Shown here piece by piece: positions 53,601 through 63,600 of a stretch of DNA of 64,000 nucleotides. The position numbers and the translations under genes are program-made. Below the pieces are notes generated by a model. The model did no database searches, had not been told where the DNA came from, and saw only the letters and a list, made by a program, of their open reading frames with translations. Source of the stretch: Cordia subcordata (taxonomy: Eukaryota > Streptophyta > Magnoliopsida > Boraginales > Cordiaceae); NCBI GenBank assembly GCA_028554755.1, contig JAPTOF010000025.1, forward strand, positions 6,311,501-6,375,500. Reading direction: 5' to 3'. Position 1 is the stretch's first letter, and every line of letters starts with the position of its first letter.

Positions 53601-56600
53601 TATTAACTATGGCAATAACTGATACAAAAGTAAAAGAATGCCATCCATTTGTACGAAAATTGACAAAGGCACAAAGCAATGCAGCAACTATTAACTTCGC
53701 AATTAAGCTAAACGACAATCGCCCAGCTAGATAGTTAGTTAGGGAATCAAGTTACTTGGTCAATTATTCCTGCCTAAATGATGAGCTGTACATCAAGATC
53801 GTTGTAATAAGTTTTAACTATAAATAGTCATTGAACTGTAAATTCTTGAAGATGAATAACAATGAAATATTTATAGCTTCTTCGTCTTCAATTGTCTGAT
53901 ATGTTATCAGAGCCTCTTTAAGGCTATTGAAGTCTCCTTCTAAATCCAGCTTTTTTTCCCCCGAGATTGCAGTTCAACTTCTTCATCGCCTTATAGCTGA
54001 GGACTTTACATGGCTTCATCAAGCTTTATTTCTCTCTTCTCCATTTATTGTAACTCTCTCAGCCGCTTTTTACTCCATTGTTAACCGAGGGTTTACTTCT
54101 TACTATCTTCACCGTTGATTGCTTTTAAAGCTTCTTATTTCTGTTCACTGCACATTGTCCTCTGCAAACTCTTAGTTGCTTTACTTTCATCTTCTTCAAT
54201 TGAGCACCTTAGGGTTTCCTTTGGCATAGTGTTCTCCCTCTAATTGCTTTCTCTAAGTGATTCATTGCTTCTTCATTTATTAACAATGCCTGATTCCTCT
54301 TTGATCTTGAATCTTAAAGAACTGATGCATAACTGGAACATAGCATGGAAAGCTCAAATTGAATGTGCTTTGCATGCGTTTGATCTCTTTGATAATGTGA
54401 CGGACTCGAACCTTGCCTGTGCAGCTTATTTGAACTGAAAATGGTGAATATGCTACCAATCCTGATTATGTTGAGTGACAAACTGTTGATAAAAGGCTGA
54501 GGACTTGTCTTCTTTCTGCTATTTCTCAACAAGTTCGTCCACAAATTATGTTTCTCAAGACTTCACTTGATATTTGGGATACTCTTGAAAAGAGTTACAA
54601 TTTTATGCCTCATGCACATATTCATCAGCTCAAGAATAAGCTTCTTGACATAACTATGAAAAAAAGTAAAATTTTATGCCTTGTACAAATATTCATCAGC
54701 ATAAGAATAAGCTTCTTAATAACTAAGGGCTCTAAAACTATGCATTAGTACTTGGATGAGATTAAGTCAATTCCTGATGAACTGGCTACTACTTCAGAAT
54801 TAGTTTCTGGTGAAGACTTGATATTGCACATTCTTAGGGGACTTCCTACAGATTATAATCCTTTCAAGGCTTCTATTAGGCATCAAACTACCCCTCTTAT
54901 ACAAGAAGAAATGACACTAGAGACATGTTGAGATGGGTGGCCCAATCTAAGATGCCAGGTCCTGTCCTCTGTGGCTTCAAAATCAGTGCAGACACAGTGA
55001 AGAGCAGCAGAATTGAGACTAGTTGCAGAAGAGAAGTTGGAAGGAACTGGGTAAAGTTCTTGCTCACAGGGGCCCTGGAACATTACCAAACTGGATTTTT
55101 TGTCCAGGATGATGACCACATTAGAATTAAAAATAGCAGTACAGTCATTATCCTTGGTTAGTTGATGAACAAATAAAAGATTTGAGGACAAGGAAGTAAC
55201 ATAAAGTAAGTGAGAAATTAGAAATTTAGCAGTTTTGGTTGAGAGAATACCAAAACCAGTATTTTGAATTGGAAGTGTAGCTCCATTGCCCACAGTGACT
55301 GAAGCAGTGCCCATATAAGGCTGAGGATTCTGAATCTAAGTAACATCATGTGTAACATTACTAGTAGCCCCTGTATCTAGATACCAAGGAGACTGAGAAG
55401 TGCTGGCTGCAGAAGAGGATGTAGTAGGCTGTTATAACCGAGCAGTATAGGCTGTTTGTTCAAGTTTGACATAGTAGCAGTTCTCACCATCAAACCTGTG
55501 CCAGCACTGCAATGCATTGTGATTTGGTTTACCACACATTTGCCAAATGATTTCGAGAGTGTGTGGGACAGTAGATTTGAGAAGTCTGGGCTCTCTGAGA
55601 AAGATTAGCACCCCTGCCTTGATTCCTTTGACCTCTGCCTCTGTTATTAGTATTAAATGCCCTGCCTCGTCCCCTTCCTCTCTGATTGTTGGAGGAAGTG
55701 GAAAGGGCAGTGCAAAGGCCTTGCTGAGCATTGGTGGTAGTAGATTCAACAATAACGAGCTTATTACTAAAGGACAAGTTCAATTCTTCATTGAGCAGCA
55801 GGCTAGACAACTCAGGTACAGTTATAGGCTCTGGCCTCACTCTTACGATGTGTGTAATAGAATCAAAGGCGTTAGGTAGACCTTGGAGAACATAATAGAC
55901 AATATCCTCTTCTCTTTGACTATCACCAGCAGCAGCTAAGGCATCAGAAATAGATTTTACCTCATCAATGTAGGCTTTCATAGTTTTTGTACCTTTGGTA
56001 ATGTTATGAAGTTTATGCCTCAGCTGGTAGATATGTGTTCTGCTGCATGATTGAAATCTCTTCTCAATTGTTGTCCAGATCTCTGTAGAGGTGGAAAGTT
56101 GATGAATAAGAGAAAAGATAGTGAGAGTGACTGCTGCATAGAAGCAGGTCTTAAGGTACTGATCAATGGTCATCCATGCAGTGAACTCAAGGTTTGGAGA
56201 AATAGACCCATCATGCCTCAAAAGTGGTTCTGGACATGGTACATGGCCCAAGACATGATTGAGAAGGCCAGAAGCTTTGAGAAGAGACTGGAACTGAGTC
56301 TTCCAGAACAAATAATTCTGGTCGTCTAGCTTGATTGTCACAAAGGCTTGAAAATGCTGCAGAAGTTGGTTCAATCCAAAAGGCAATGATTCATCAGAAG
56401 GTAAGGCCATGATTCTGGGGTTTTCCAAAAAGGAGAACTAAGGAGAAGTTGAAATTTGAAGTGGAGATTGAAAAATTAAATCGATTGATTGAATCGCACT
56501 AGTAAGCTGCGTATGTTGTTGAATTTTCTCATCTGGGAGAGATGAAATGCAGCTGCAGTAGTGATTTGTGAAAAGAGAAACCCTAGGTACAATCTGGAGA

Positions 56601-59229
56601 AAATTGGGAATTTTGATGAAAAATGATAAAGAGATTGCACTACGAAGAGAGAAAATGCAATCGGAAGATGAAGGGAGATGATAGAAGATGAATCTGACGG
56701 AGAAAGGACCTAGGCAACCATGGGAGCTCGAGCCTGAAGCTCGAAAAAGAAAATCTTAGATCTTAGACGGCTCTGGATACCATGTTAAACGGAAGATAGA
56801 GAACATTTTGAGAAGATGATCCATTATTGATTCATCCTGTTATGTACATGATACAGATATTTATAGAGTGTGCTTCTACACTCTAGATCCTTCTAGAGTT
56901 AGTTACAACAAAGTGCTGAGCTGTCACTAACTATATAACTAACATAACACTTGCACATGCTATTAGTTACAACTATTACAGCTAGCTATTAAGACTCTGC
57001 TCTCTTATACTCTAACACTAAGGATGTCTTAAAAAGTATAACATGGGGAGGGATAAAAACTTCATCTGTACATCTGTTTTTCAAGTCCACCACATTCAGA
57101 CCTTTTAATTTCATTCAGTAAAAATCTGGGAAGTGCACAGGAGAAATATCTCTGAAATTGTAGTTTTCCTACTCTCCCTTCTCCTATACAGGCCCCAATT
57201 AGGAAGTACAGAAGAAGTCCTTAACTGCACAAAACAGTAGCCAAATTATCCCCCATAAAGCAAGAGAACTTTACGCCATTTGACTCATTATAATGCTATA
57301 TGACTTTTAGTAAGCACATGTATAAAGACATAAATTCGCAAAAAGAGCTGAATGGAGCTCCAACTAATACTTGCCCAAGGAAAATGATTCTAATCACTAA
57401 GTGAAAGAATGATAGACTACAGATGCATGCAAAAGAGTTAAGTGCCACCTGGTGAAGTAGTTGTAGTGATAGAAATATAAGAATAATATCACCAATTCAC
57501 ATTTGTGGGTTTGGTGAAGGAGCTGGACATAGATCAACTGGTGCAAAATGTGAATTCACATTCTTGACTCAAGTATCTCAAGAAAACTTTGTTAAGATGA
57601 GTAACGCATGGAGGGCAAATTAAATCTAACATCAAAAAGATATCCGAAGTTCAAATGGATACAGGACAATCCTAGAGAGTGCTGCTGCATGCTGACACTC
57701 CTACCGCAAGGAAGATTAGGTTAGGATAAGTAGAAGTCTAGAGGAGCTTCATCAAGATAACTTGTCCTTCAACAAGGTTTCTCTCATGCTTTTTATATGT
57801 TTAAAACATGAAATTGTACCAAAAGGAACTTCAAGTACTTCTCTTTTCTTTTCGGCAGAAGCAAGAAAATATTGTTTCTCACATAGCTCAAAAGTAGAAC
57901 TTTCCACACTCCACCATCAGCATGTGAATTAGATACGAAAATCTACATAGAAACCACATTAATTCAGAAACAAATTGTAAATCTTAGATCGTCTTCTGTG
58001 CTTATTGCAAAAGTATAACTTTCCACACTCCAGCATCAGCAGGTGAATCTGATATTGAAATGTATGCAGAAACAATATTGACTGCATAGTTCAGAAATAA
58101 ATTGCGAATCTTTAAACCATCTTCTGCACTTGGCGCAAATTCGCATGCAATATTATACATATTCTGAAATGGCTTAAATCTCCTCTTTAATCAGCTTACA
58201 TTTTGAAAGGAATTTATGTTGAAGTAAATGCACATACCAAAGGGTACTTCCTTGGCATTGTGAAACCTCTAGATTTATGTACAGTTGCATACCACCAAGG
58301 CGCCCAAATGCCATCTATTGCTCTCGGCCCAGCTTCCCATCTGAGAAAAAGGTTTTTAAGTCAAGCTAGAGCAAAAATAATAAGTTACATGAAACTACAC
58401 CCAACCATAAGCCCCCAGGCCCACTAATACAACCTTAGAAATGGCATACACTTGATAGGCACAAAGTAAGGCGCTCAGAAAGTAAAAGTACAAAATTAAG
58501 ATCTGCTTTTCTATCCAGAAAGAATGAGATGTGCAGGAAGAGAGTCGAGCAACAGCACCTAGCAGGCATGATAACAAATGAAAGGTGAAGTAATTTTACT
58601 TGCATTGTTTCTGATGATTTTAGTCAAATGCATCAACAAGGCAACCAAAATGCTGATACAGATTTTGATATATATCAAGAGAGAATCTTATTACAGGACA
58701 GAATGAAAATTAATGCACCAGACCCACCATGACTTAGTTATTTAGTGGTTACACCACTTCAATGAGCCAGGAATATAAACATTTCCATGAGATTCCTCAT
58801 TTCACCTGCTCATCCTTGTTTCATTCCTGTCTATTATATTTAAAATACATTCCCAGGCAAGGCAGCTGAAACACCCATTGATGCTAGCCATTTTCCCCAA
58901 TTTTTCCCTTTTCCTTACACCCCACTTATTCGGAAATCCGTAATTAAATCTTGGAAACTCTGACAAGTACTTCTAACTTTTGATCCTTGTTTGCTATATG
59001 TCAGTGGACAAATCCGGAATACTTTTATACAATTACGATATCAATCAGAAAGCAGCAGCAGCAGTACTTATCTAGCAACTAAAGAATAAAAACTATAATA
59101 ACTAGAGCTCAAAAAGTGTTATTAAGTAGGTTGAACAGCTTATTTCACTTGTACGGTAGATTTAACTTACTTGAGCATTGAAGCCTGAAAAGGAATACCA
59201 AGATCCTCGCACAAGCAACGTAAAGCAAC
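26665..59229 (-). CDS. BCAT-like class-IV PLP aminotransferase, 14 3'-terminal exons, 5' end outside window
   Basis: Exons, in transcript order: 59229-59171, 58340-58238, 52602-52414, 52286-52186, 50195-50141, 49837-49751, 42456-42405, 41483-41398, 40017-39964, 39400-39317, 38495-38424, 33108-33028, 32154-32119, 26814-26665 (TAG). All have GT-AG borders, and all phases join, giving 402 residues plus stop. Landmarks: WEAGP (20-24), [51 protein letters not shown], the likely PLP lysine in DSKIHHNN (residue 249), ETNATNIF with the cofactor-contacting Glu (284), GITRAT, and GTMGELSP. It matches plant branched-chain-aminotransferase-like proteins (about 555 aa in Arabidopsis, from memory), so about 150 N-terminal residues are missing. 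The substrate is not established from sequence. No internal stop was found. The gene exceeds 32.5 kb because introns hold transposons. Confidence 0.92.
26815..29879. other. intron of aminotransferase gene, left part, nothing bounded
   Basis: Part of the 5.3-kb last intron. No transposon ends or domains were recognised. Confidence 0.4.
29880..30490. repeat. degenerate tandem repeat, roughly 100-120 bp period
   Basis: A phrase like TATACGAGTTGGGCCAGTTGG followed by a CATCTCCCA-like word recurs in diverged form at about 29915, 29994, 30223, 30317 and 30437. GC is higher than in the surroundings. Open frames here are by-products. Confidence 0.5.
30866..31330. repeat. T-rich imperfect tandem duplication
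   Basis: About 145 bp from TTTTTTGTTTCAATTATTTCACTC (30880s) recurs about 225 bp further on, with shared words such as TTTTGTTTCAATTTTTTG, TTCACTACTTTTTG-like and CTCATATTTT. A-rich sequence resembling its reverse complement follows at 31350-31440. Confidence 0.55.
32182..32456. mobile_element. MITE-like element next to exon 13
   Basis: Terminal inverted repeats: left TGTTTGGAATAAGCTTAT, right (reverse complement) TGTTTAAAATAAGCTTAT. About 275 bp, non-coding, with internal repeats of a CTTATCCCAAG word. The exact ends and target duplication are uncertain. It begins only 27 bp from the exon at 32119-32154, on the acceptor side. Confidence 0.6.
33246..33421 (-). repeat. 3' LTR of the 33-37 kb copia element
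   Basis: 176 bp with terminal inverted words TGTTAGAA/TTCTAACA. It matches 37080-37236 with an insertion difference in the middle. Confidence 0.9.
33615..34649 (-). pseudogene. internally deleted copia gag-pol remnant
   Basis: Three frames read leftward. Gag start is at about 34575 ([11 protein letters not shown], then [12 protein letters not shown]), followed by a jump to sequence typical of the integrase C-terminal region around 34455-34350. A connection region with [13 protein letters not shown] lies near 34080. RNase H follows with [23 protein letters not shown] and LICDNQA. Protease, integrase core and RT catalytic site are absent. Confidence 0.85.
35690..35900. repeat. minisatellite, ~30-36 bp unit
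   Basis: About six to seven imperfect copies of a unit like AAGTGCTCAAACGAGCCAA followed by AACCAAGAAC, inside the nested copia element. Confidence 0.85.
35988..36338 (-). pseudogene. gag fragment fused to pre-protease region (nested copia)
   Basis: The frame starts [11 protein letters not shown] and continues [20 protein letters not shown] like the Gag of the 60-63 kb element, then jumps to the segment [14 protein letters not shown] that lies between knuckle and protease there. A deletion joined the two parts in frame. Confidence 0.8.
37560..37930 (+). repeat. dispersed intronic repeat, copy 1
   Basis: Shares an ordered series of words (ACTTGTCCCACATG, CCATATAAGGTCCTG, CCTCATATTGA, GAACCTC, TCTTTGTGTT) with 59340-59640, and a shorter version at 59820-59908. 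Class unknown. Confidence 0.65.
38628..39036. mobile_element. MITE-like element, 409 bp
   Basis: Left end GGGACTGTTTTGGTT and right end (reverse complement) GGGCCTATTTGGTTT form imperfect terminal inverted repeats. ATA flanks both sides (38625-38627, 39037-39039). The ends resemble PIF/Harbinger-type MITEs, but the TIR match is imperfect. No transposase is present. Confidence 0.55.
40843..41107. repeat. foldback element with ~120-bp inverted arms
   Basis: The arm at 40843-40963 is the imperfect reverse complement of 40988-41107 with a ~24-nt loop. Matched words include CTCAATGTTTCACAAA, TTGTTTGTAAAAAAT, CCTTAATGTTTTA and AAACTTACTCAA. It lies inside an intron, so the pre-mRNA could fold into a long hairpin. 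Confidence 0.8.
43247..44285 (+). mobile_element. copia relic: LTR-end, duplicated primer site, gag remnant
   Basis: At 43606-43660 the words CATGGCACCAGAGCTTAGG occur twice, a variant of the initiator-Met primer site TGGTATCAGAGC in a ~33-bp tandem duplication, after an LTR-like end. From about 44035 a gag-like plus-strand stretch is visible ([15 protein letters not shown], then [10 protein letters not shown]) with stops nearby. The LTR start is uncertain. Confidence 0.55.
44286..44605. repeat. foldback repeat
   Basis: The words ATGAGTTAAATACC, TTTTTCAAACTAATGAG and TTCGAGTTTTGAAAACTC on the left recur in inverted order on the right (AACTCGAATTTG, CTCATTAGTTTCAAAAAC, GCATTTAACTCA). Arms are about 70-100 bp. 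Confidence 0.65.
44706..45811. mobile_element. nonautonomous hAT-like element, 1.1 kb
   Basis: Terminal inverted repeats TAGGGCTGAGCAT at both ends, flanked by an 8-bp target duplication GTTGGATG / GTTAGATG (44698-44705, 45812-45819; one mismatch). Subterminal regions are rich in CCGAAC/CGGTT words on both sides. Eight-bp duplication and this TIR are typical of hAT. No transposase frame is visible; the small minus frame at 45038-45262 has no known domain. Confidence 0.85.
45820..47112. other. intron sequence, AT-rich, nothing recognised
   Basis: A strongly AT-rich patch lies at 45840-46060. No coding or bounded element was seen. Confidence 0.4.
47251..47349 (-). mobile_element. tRNA-derived SINE, 99 bp
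   Basis: Read on the minus strand: an A-box-like TAACTCAAGTGGTTGAGAC, a B-box-like GGTTCAAATTC about 30 nt on, and an A-rich tail (AAAAGAAAAGAAAAG) at its 3' end. The target duplication is TTGTCCCAATAAT (47238-47250) / TTGTCCTAGTAAT (47350-47362), two mismatches in 13. Size and pol III boxes fit a short plant SINE. Confidence 0.8.
47605..48170 (-). mobile_element. retroposed sequence with poly(A) and 13-bp target duplication
   Basis: The duplication TCAAGAATGATGG occurs at 47592-47604 and 48171-48183. Next to the left copy is a T tract, i.e. a poly(A) tail on the minus strand, preceded by an AATAAA signal about 15 nt upstream. This marks target-primed retroposition of a polyadenylated RNA, either a 5'-truncated LINE or a retrocopy of a cellular mRNA. 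It sits inside the copia relic, so it is younger than that relic. Confidence 0.85.
47790..48167 (-). pseudogene. acidic reading frame in the retroposed sequence, unidentified, 5' truncated
   Basis: The frame is open from the 5' end of the insert (KKVWRRTHI, then MDPKPFSS at 48137) to a stop after [11 protein letters not shown]. It is rich in Glu, Asp, Asn and Lys, without Cys-rich or RT motifs. The basic start followed by an acidic low-complexity tail recalls the C-terminus of plant LINE ORF1 proteins, but that is a guess. The ORF is followed by about 180 bp of 3' UTR and poly(A). Confidence 0.5.
49018..49050. repeat. GA-rich simple repeat
   Basis: GAGAGAGAGAGACAGAGAG followed by GAGG/GAG units at the end of the copia relic. 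Confidence 0.8.
49836..50115. repeat. 140-bp tandem duplication including the exon 6 splice acceptor
   Basis: The words ACCTGCAAAA and ATGCAGTCAAGTAAATATCAAAT at 49836-49878 recur at offset +140 (49976-50015), followed by matching AAAAGCATA-AA-TTAA words. On the minus strand each copy starts with TTTTGCAG|GTT, so the acceptor of the exon at 49837-49751 is present twice. A GAA-repeat tract separates the copies. Confidence 0.8.
50850..51620. other. intron sequence with unclassified repeat-like patch
   Basis: The stretch at about 51020-51240 is richer in GC than its surroundings and contains a B-box-like GATTCGAATC, but no A box, tail or target duplication was found. No gene is recognised. Confidence 0.3.
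53715..54890 (+). mobile_element. copia 5' fragment: LTR end, primer site, gag
   Basis: The LTR-like end is followed at 53902 by TGTTATCAGAGCC, a one-base variant of the initiator-Met primer site. A gag frame follows from ATG 54286 ([13 protein letters not shown], then [10 protein letters not shown], then HIHQLKNKL, then [11 protein letters not shown]) with stops, frameshifts and a ~65-bp tandem duplication at 54599-54730. It ends abruptly against the minus-strand copia fragment. Confidence 0.75.
54883..55314 (-). pseudogene. copia protease tail and GAG-pre-integrase fragment
   Basis: Frame with [30 protein letters not shown] and [11 protein letters not shown], the region between protease and integrase in copia Pol. 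It ends at the junction with the converging fragment; the protease DSG motif itself is not intact. Confidence 0.75.
54891..57017 (-). mobile_element. copia 5' fragment: LTR, primer site, gag, protease, pre-integrase
   Basis: The 5' LTR at 56783-57017 (TGTTAAAC...CTCTAACA, 235 bp) is followed leftward by primer site TGGTATCCAGAGCC (56769-56782), gag (ATG 56410), knuckle and the GAG-pre-integrase (HLRLGHPSQ near 54920). Integrase, RT, RNase H and the 3' LTR are missing. It points toward, and meets, the plus-strand fragment. Confidence 0.85.
55529..56410 (-). pseudogene. copia gag, nearly intact capsid, broken knuckle
   Basis: The frame from ATG 56410 contains [55 protein letters not shown] and YYVLQGLP, the standard retrotransposon Gag core, then an Arg-Gly-rich linker (RGRGRGR). 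After a frameshift near 55590, the CCHC knuckle ([12 protein letters not shown], 55500s) follows in another frame with its first Cys replaced by Trp. Confidence 0.85.
57018..58237. other. intron sequence, mostly unrecognised
   Basis: Contains a ~120-bp imperfect tandem duplication at about 57891-58137 (ACTTTCCACACTCC and TCAGAAA-AAATTG words repeated in order). No other structure was found. Confidence 0.5.
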
Positions 59230-59339
59230 CTGCAAGAAGGCAAGAGGCAACAAGATCATTCAAGCAAAGTTTAAAGGATGAAACGGACCTTCAAAGTTTT
59301 CAAAGTAAAAGAACAACTGCATTTCCCTAAATACAAGAA

Positions 59340-59908
59340 AGTACAACCAACTCAACTAGTAAATCTGAGTCACATGACTGTTATACATTGTTACAACAAA
59401 TACTTGTCCCACATGAAAAAATCTCAAGATTCAAATCTACCATATAAGGTCCTGCGCCACTCCTCATATTGAACAATAGGTTTTAGGATGGAACCTCAGT
59501 GATGCTTAACATGGTGTCAAAGCTAGGCTTTTGGTCCAATCTTTGTGTTACGCATATTTGTTCACATGTGACCCATGTAGGTAGTTCATCGTACACATCT
59601 TTTCACATGGTGGCCCATCCTTATAAGTAGCCTATCGAAGTTGTAATCTCATCTATATTGGACCATGGTAATCCATCCCTGCAAGCAGCCCACCAAAACT
59701 GCATTTAAGCTATCTAAGTGGGGCAGATACTATTTCGGGTCACACAACCATCCAAGTTCAACCTATCTGTCAAGTAGTGCAAGCACTATTGTGGATCATT
59801 CATGAGGGGGTGTTAAGATAAAAACTTGCCCTCATAGAAAATTCTCAATATTCAACTACCATATAAGGACTTGGGCCACTCCTCATATTGACTAATTGGT
59901 TTTAGGAT
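59340..59908 (+). repeat. dispersed intronic repeat, copies 2 and 3
   Basis: 59340-59640 matches 37560-37860. A third, shorter version at 59820-59908 ends at GGTTTTAGGAT, where the next copia LTR begins, although the same words at 59470 continue into GGAACCTC. This marks the copia insertion point. Confidence 0.65.
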
Positions 59909-59960
59909 TGTTAGTATTGTTGGTAATATTATGGTAATTGTCAGAATTACGGTAATTATC

Positions 59961-62900
59961 TGTTATGAAAATATCATCAACATAAACAATTAGTAATAAG
60001 CGTTTCCCAGCAAAAGTGTGTCAATAAAAGACCAAATAATCAACCCCACATCTTGACAATCCATACTTCATGACAGCCTCACTGAATCAACCAAACCATG
60101 CTTGACGTGACTATTTAAGACCATACAACGATTTCTTCATACCTTACTAGACTCTCTCTAAGCAACAAACCCTGGTGGTTGCTCCATGTATATTTCTTCT
60201 TCAAGTGAACCATTAAGGAAAGCATTCTTAATATCAAGTTGATAAAGCGACCAATCAGACATAGCTACAAGAGCAAGTAAAATACGAACCGAAGGCATCT
60301 TAGCAACAGGAGAAAAGGTATCATCATAATCAACACTATAAACATGTGTATGTCTTTTTGCGACCAGGAGAGCCTTCAAGCGATCCACAGTTCCATAAGA
60401 AGAGCACTTCACAATATAAACACAACGACAACCAACCACGGTCTTTCTAAGAGGTAGATCAACCAAATCCCCCATATCATTAGTTTGTAAAGCCGACATC
60501 TCTTCCACCATTGTAGCATGCCAACCCAAATGATCAAGAGCCTCTCTTAAATTAGAGGCAACAGACACAAACAAAAGAGAAGCAACAAACGACTGATACG
60601 AGGATGACAGAGAATGATAAGAAACAAAATTAGATATCGGATGTTTAGTAGTATAAGAGCGAATACCTTTACGGAGTGCAATAGGAACATCCAAGTTGAA
60701 GGGTAGAAGAGGCAGAAGATCCAAAGAGGGCGAAGCTGGCGGCACAAAAGCATTAGCAGGTGGACGACTACATCGATGATAAGTCTTGCGGTCCGGATGA
60801 TTCAAGCGTGACAGGGTAGGATCAGGAGATGGTAGCACAAGTGAAGGCAGGATATTCAACGAAGCACTAAAGAAAGGCACAGGAAGGGGAATATCATCAA
60901 CGACTGACGTAGAGGAATAGGACCTAGAAGAGAAGAAGGGTTGAGACTCAAAAAAATGTATCAGCACAGGAAAAGAATTTATTCAACTCAGGAGAGTAGC
61001 AATGATAGCCTTTTTGGTAACGCGCATATCCGAGGAAAACACATTTAATTGCACGTAGACCCAACTTTCCAGTCCCAGGAATCAAGATATGAACAAAACA
61101 AACACACCCAAAAACCTTAGGTGGTAACAAATAAATAGATTGTCGGGGAAAAAGAACAAAAAAGGGTATTTGGTTTTGAAGAGCAGAGAAAGGTATGCGA
61201 TTGATGAGATAATAGACAGTGAGAATAGCATCGTCCCAAAAACAAAAAGAAACATTGATATTAAAAAAAAGGGTGCAAGCAGTCTCAATTAGGTGCCTGT
61301 TATTGCGCTCAACAACCCTATTTTGCTAAGGGGTGTAAGCTCAAGAAGAATGATGTATAATGCCATTATTTTGAAGAAAAAGACACAGAAAAATACTCTT
61401 TGGCATTGTCACTTCGCAAAATACGAATAGATGCATTAAATTAATTTTTGACTTCAGCATAAAAAAGAGAAAACATGAAAACAACTCAGAATGATCTTTC
61501 ATTAAATAATACCAAGTAACACAAAAGAAGTCATCAATAAAACTAACAAAATAACGATATCCAAACTTGGAAACATAATGACTAGGTTCCTAAATATCAT
61601 AATGAACTAATTCAAATGAGGCATTGGCCCGCTAATTGACACGATTAACAAAAGATGTACGACTATGTTTACCTCCCTGACAAGACGCACAATTGATATC
61701 CCTAACATGACCCAAACTAGGAACCATGTGCTTAAGATTTGAAAGAATGGGACCAAGACAGCTATGAATGACTTCAGGGGTGGAAACAGCTGTGAAAGCT
61801 GTAGAGGAATCATTATCAAGGTAGTAAAGGCCACCAGACTCATGCCCTATGCCAATCTGCTCGCGCGTTCTATAATCCAGAATTAGATGTAAAAGTGACA
61901 GCACAATTAAACGATTTAGTCAACTGACCAATAGACAGCAAATTGCAAAGGAAATCAGGAAGGTACAATACGAAAGAAAGGGAGACAGAGGGTGTGAGGA
62001 ACAAGGAACTAATACCAGACACTGTAACGGAAGAACCATTTGCAAGTTTGACAAGGGAAACTGACTTAGGAGGTTGAATATGAGAAAGAAGAGAACGATT
62101 ACCGCTCATATCGTTTAATGCACCTGAGTCTAAAATCCACTTACCAATACTATATAAGGAATGGGAAAGATAGGCAAATGTAAAAAGGTCAACATGTGCA
62201 AAAGAAGTAGTGGAAGATTGGGCAGCTTGCTGTGACGCTTGAAGCTGAAGATAGTGCTGGTACGCTGGTTTGGACAAGGTAAAGGTAGGAGAGTGGGAGT
62301 TAGTCTGCTAAGGTGGCAGAGTAGTCGGAGAAGATTCTTCGTTGTCTATATGGGCAGCATTAGCACTGCTAAAGGGTCGACCATGCAGATCCAAACTTCG
62401 TCCTTAGTATGACCCAGCTTATTACAATAAGTACACTGTGGTTGAGAAGTATTACCAAATCGCCCTCCTCCATGATTAACACCTTGACCACAACCATGAC
62501 TACGACCACCACAGGAAGCATTATCTTGTTGTCTCCTAGGCTAAGGCTACACAATCAGAGCAGATTTTTCTGACAAATTCTGGAAAGGATTCCCGTTACA
62601 AGGGTGATCAAGGCACGAATAAACTTCAGATATTGACGGTAGTATTGGTCCTGAGAGAATCCGAGATCGAACAGACTCGTACTGAGGAGGAAGGCCACGA
62701 AGTTTAAGCACAACAAAGTATTGTTCACGTTGTTTTCATGCAACATCAGTATCAATAGGAAAGATATCATTGTACTAAGAGATGGCACATCGAAATCGAC
62801 CAAAATAAACTTGAAGACCATGATCATCCAATTGAATGCGGAGGAGATCATTGAAGACATCATAGATACGACTAACATTGCTGGTGTACATCTCTTTCAC

Positions 62901-63240
62901 CAAATTCCATATAGCCTTACAAGAAAGATACTCATCAAAGATATCATGCAATTCGGGTTCAATGGATTGCAACAGTAAACTGGTAAGTTGGACATCAACA
63001 CGCCCCCGGACAATGTAGCTGGAGCATCGTTAATTAAATGGTCTTCCAAGTCTTGTCCTTAAAACCATAACGTAACGGCAGAACACTAACAAGAGTAATT
63101 CCAACCAGTAAATTTGGTTGTAGTAATAGTGGGGGTGCCATTGAATGTAGGCACGGAAACAGAGGTAACAGACTCAGTAACAGTAACAAAAGCACTAGTA
63201 GTGTCTTTGGAGGGATCCATATTAGTCATCAACTAATCAA
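59961..63240 (-). pseudogene. copia gag-pol, disrupted (inverted segment)
   Basis: Reading leftward: Gag start [11 protein letters not shown] near 63220; a knuckle at about 62433-62390 (CTYCNKLGH, last Cys displaced); protease WILDSGA at about 62140-62125; GAG-pre-integrase at about 61904-61640; remnants of integrase 61600-60970; RT N-terminal half 60967-60158 with DLPLRKTVVGCRCVY, VDYDDTFSPVAKM, YQLDIKNAFLNG and EEIYMEQPPG; then a degraded stretch to YVDDIFI at 59987-59967, where it stops. Frameshifts and stops occur throughout. Confidence 0.85.
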
Positions 63241-63600
63241 TGCAAAGGGACAAGGGAAGAAGACCAATTAATAAACATGGAAAGAAGGGAACAACCACAC
63301 TAACAACTTGTCATGACAACTTCCCTATTGAGGTGTTACTCCTCTATCCCTCTCGCTCTCCTTTTTTTTTTTTCCTTTGGGATTAAAAGAGGTAGACAAC
63401 AAAAAACATGGACAAATTAAACAAAAAAATTCAAGAAAAACATCTGCATGAATAATGACATCGCGTGAACAGTAACTTTTTTTTTTTGGGTGTTTTGGTG
63501 GATTTTATGGGTGCTAGGGTGGGTGAGTGTTTAAGGTTTATTGATGAAAAGAGTTTTGGTTGGAAGGAACCCTAATGTCTTGACTTAACTTTAGATACCA

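Noticed and set aside
55547..55879. Plus-strand 110-aa frame
   Set aside because: Antisense to the Arg-Gly-rich part of the minus-strand copia gag.
62721..62978. Plus-strand 85-aa frame
   Set aside because: Antisense to the gag of the inverted copia segment.
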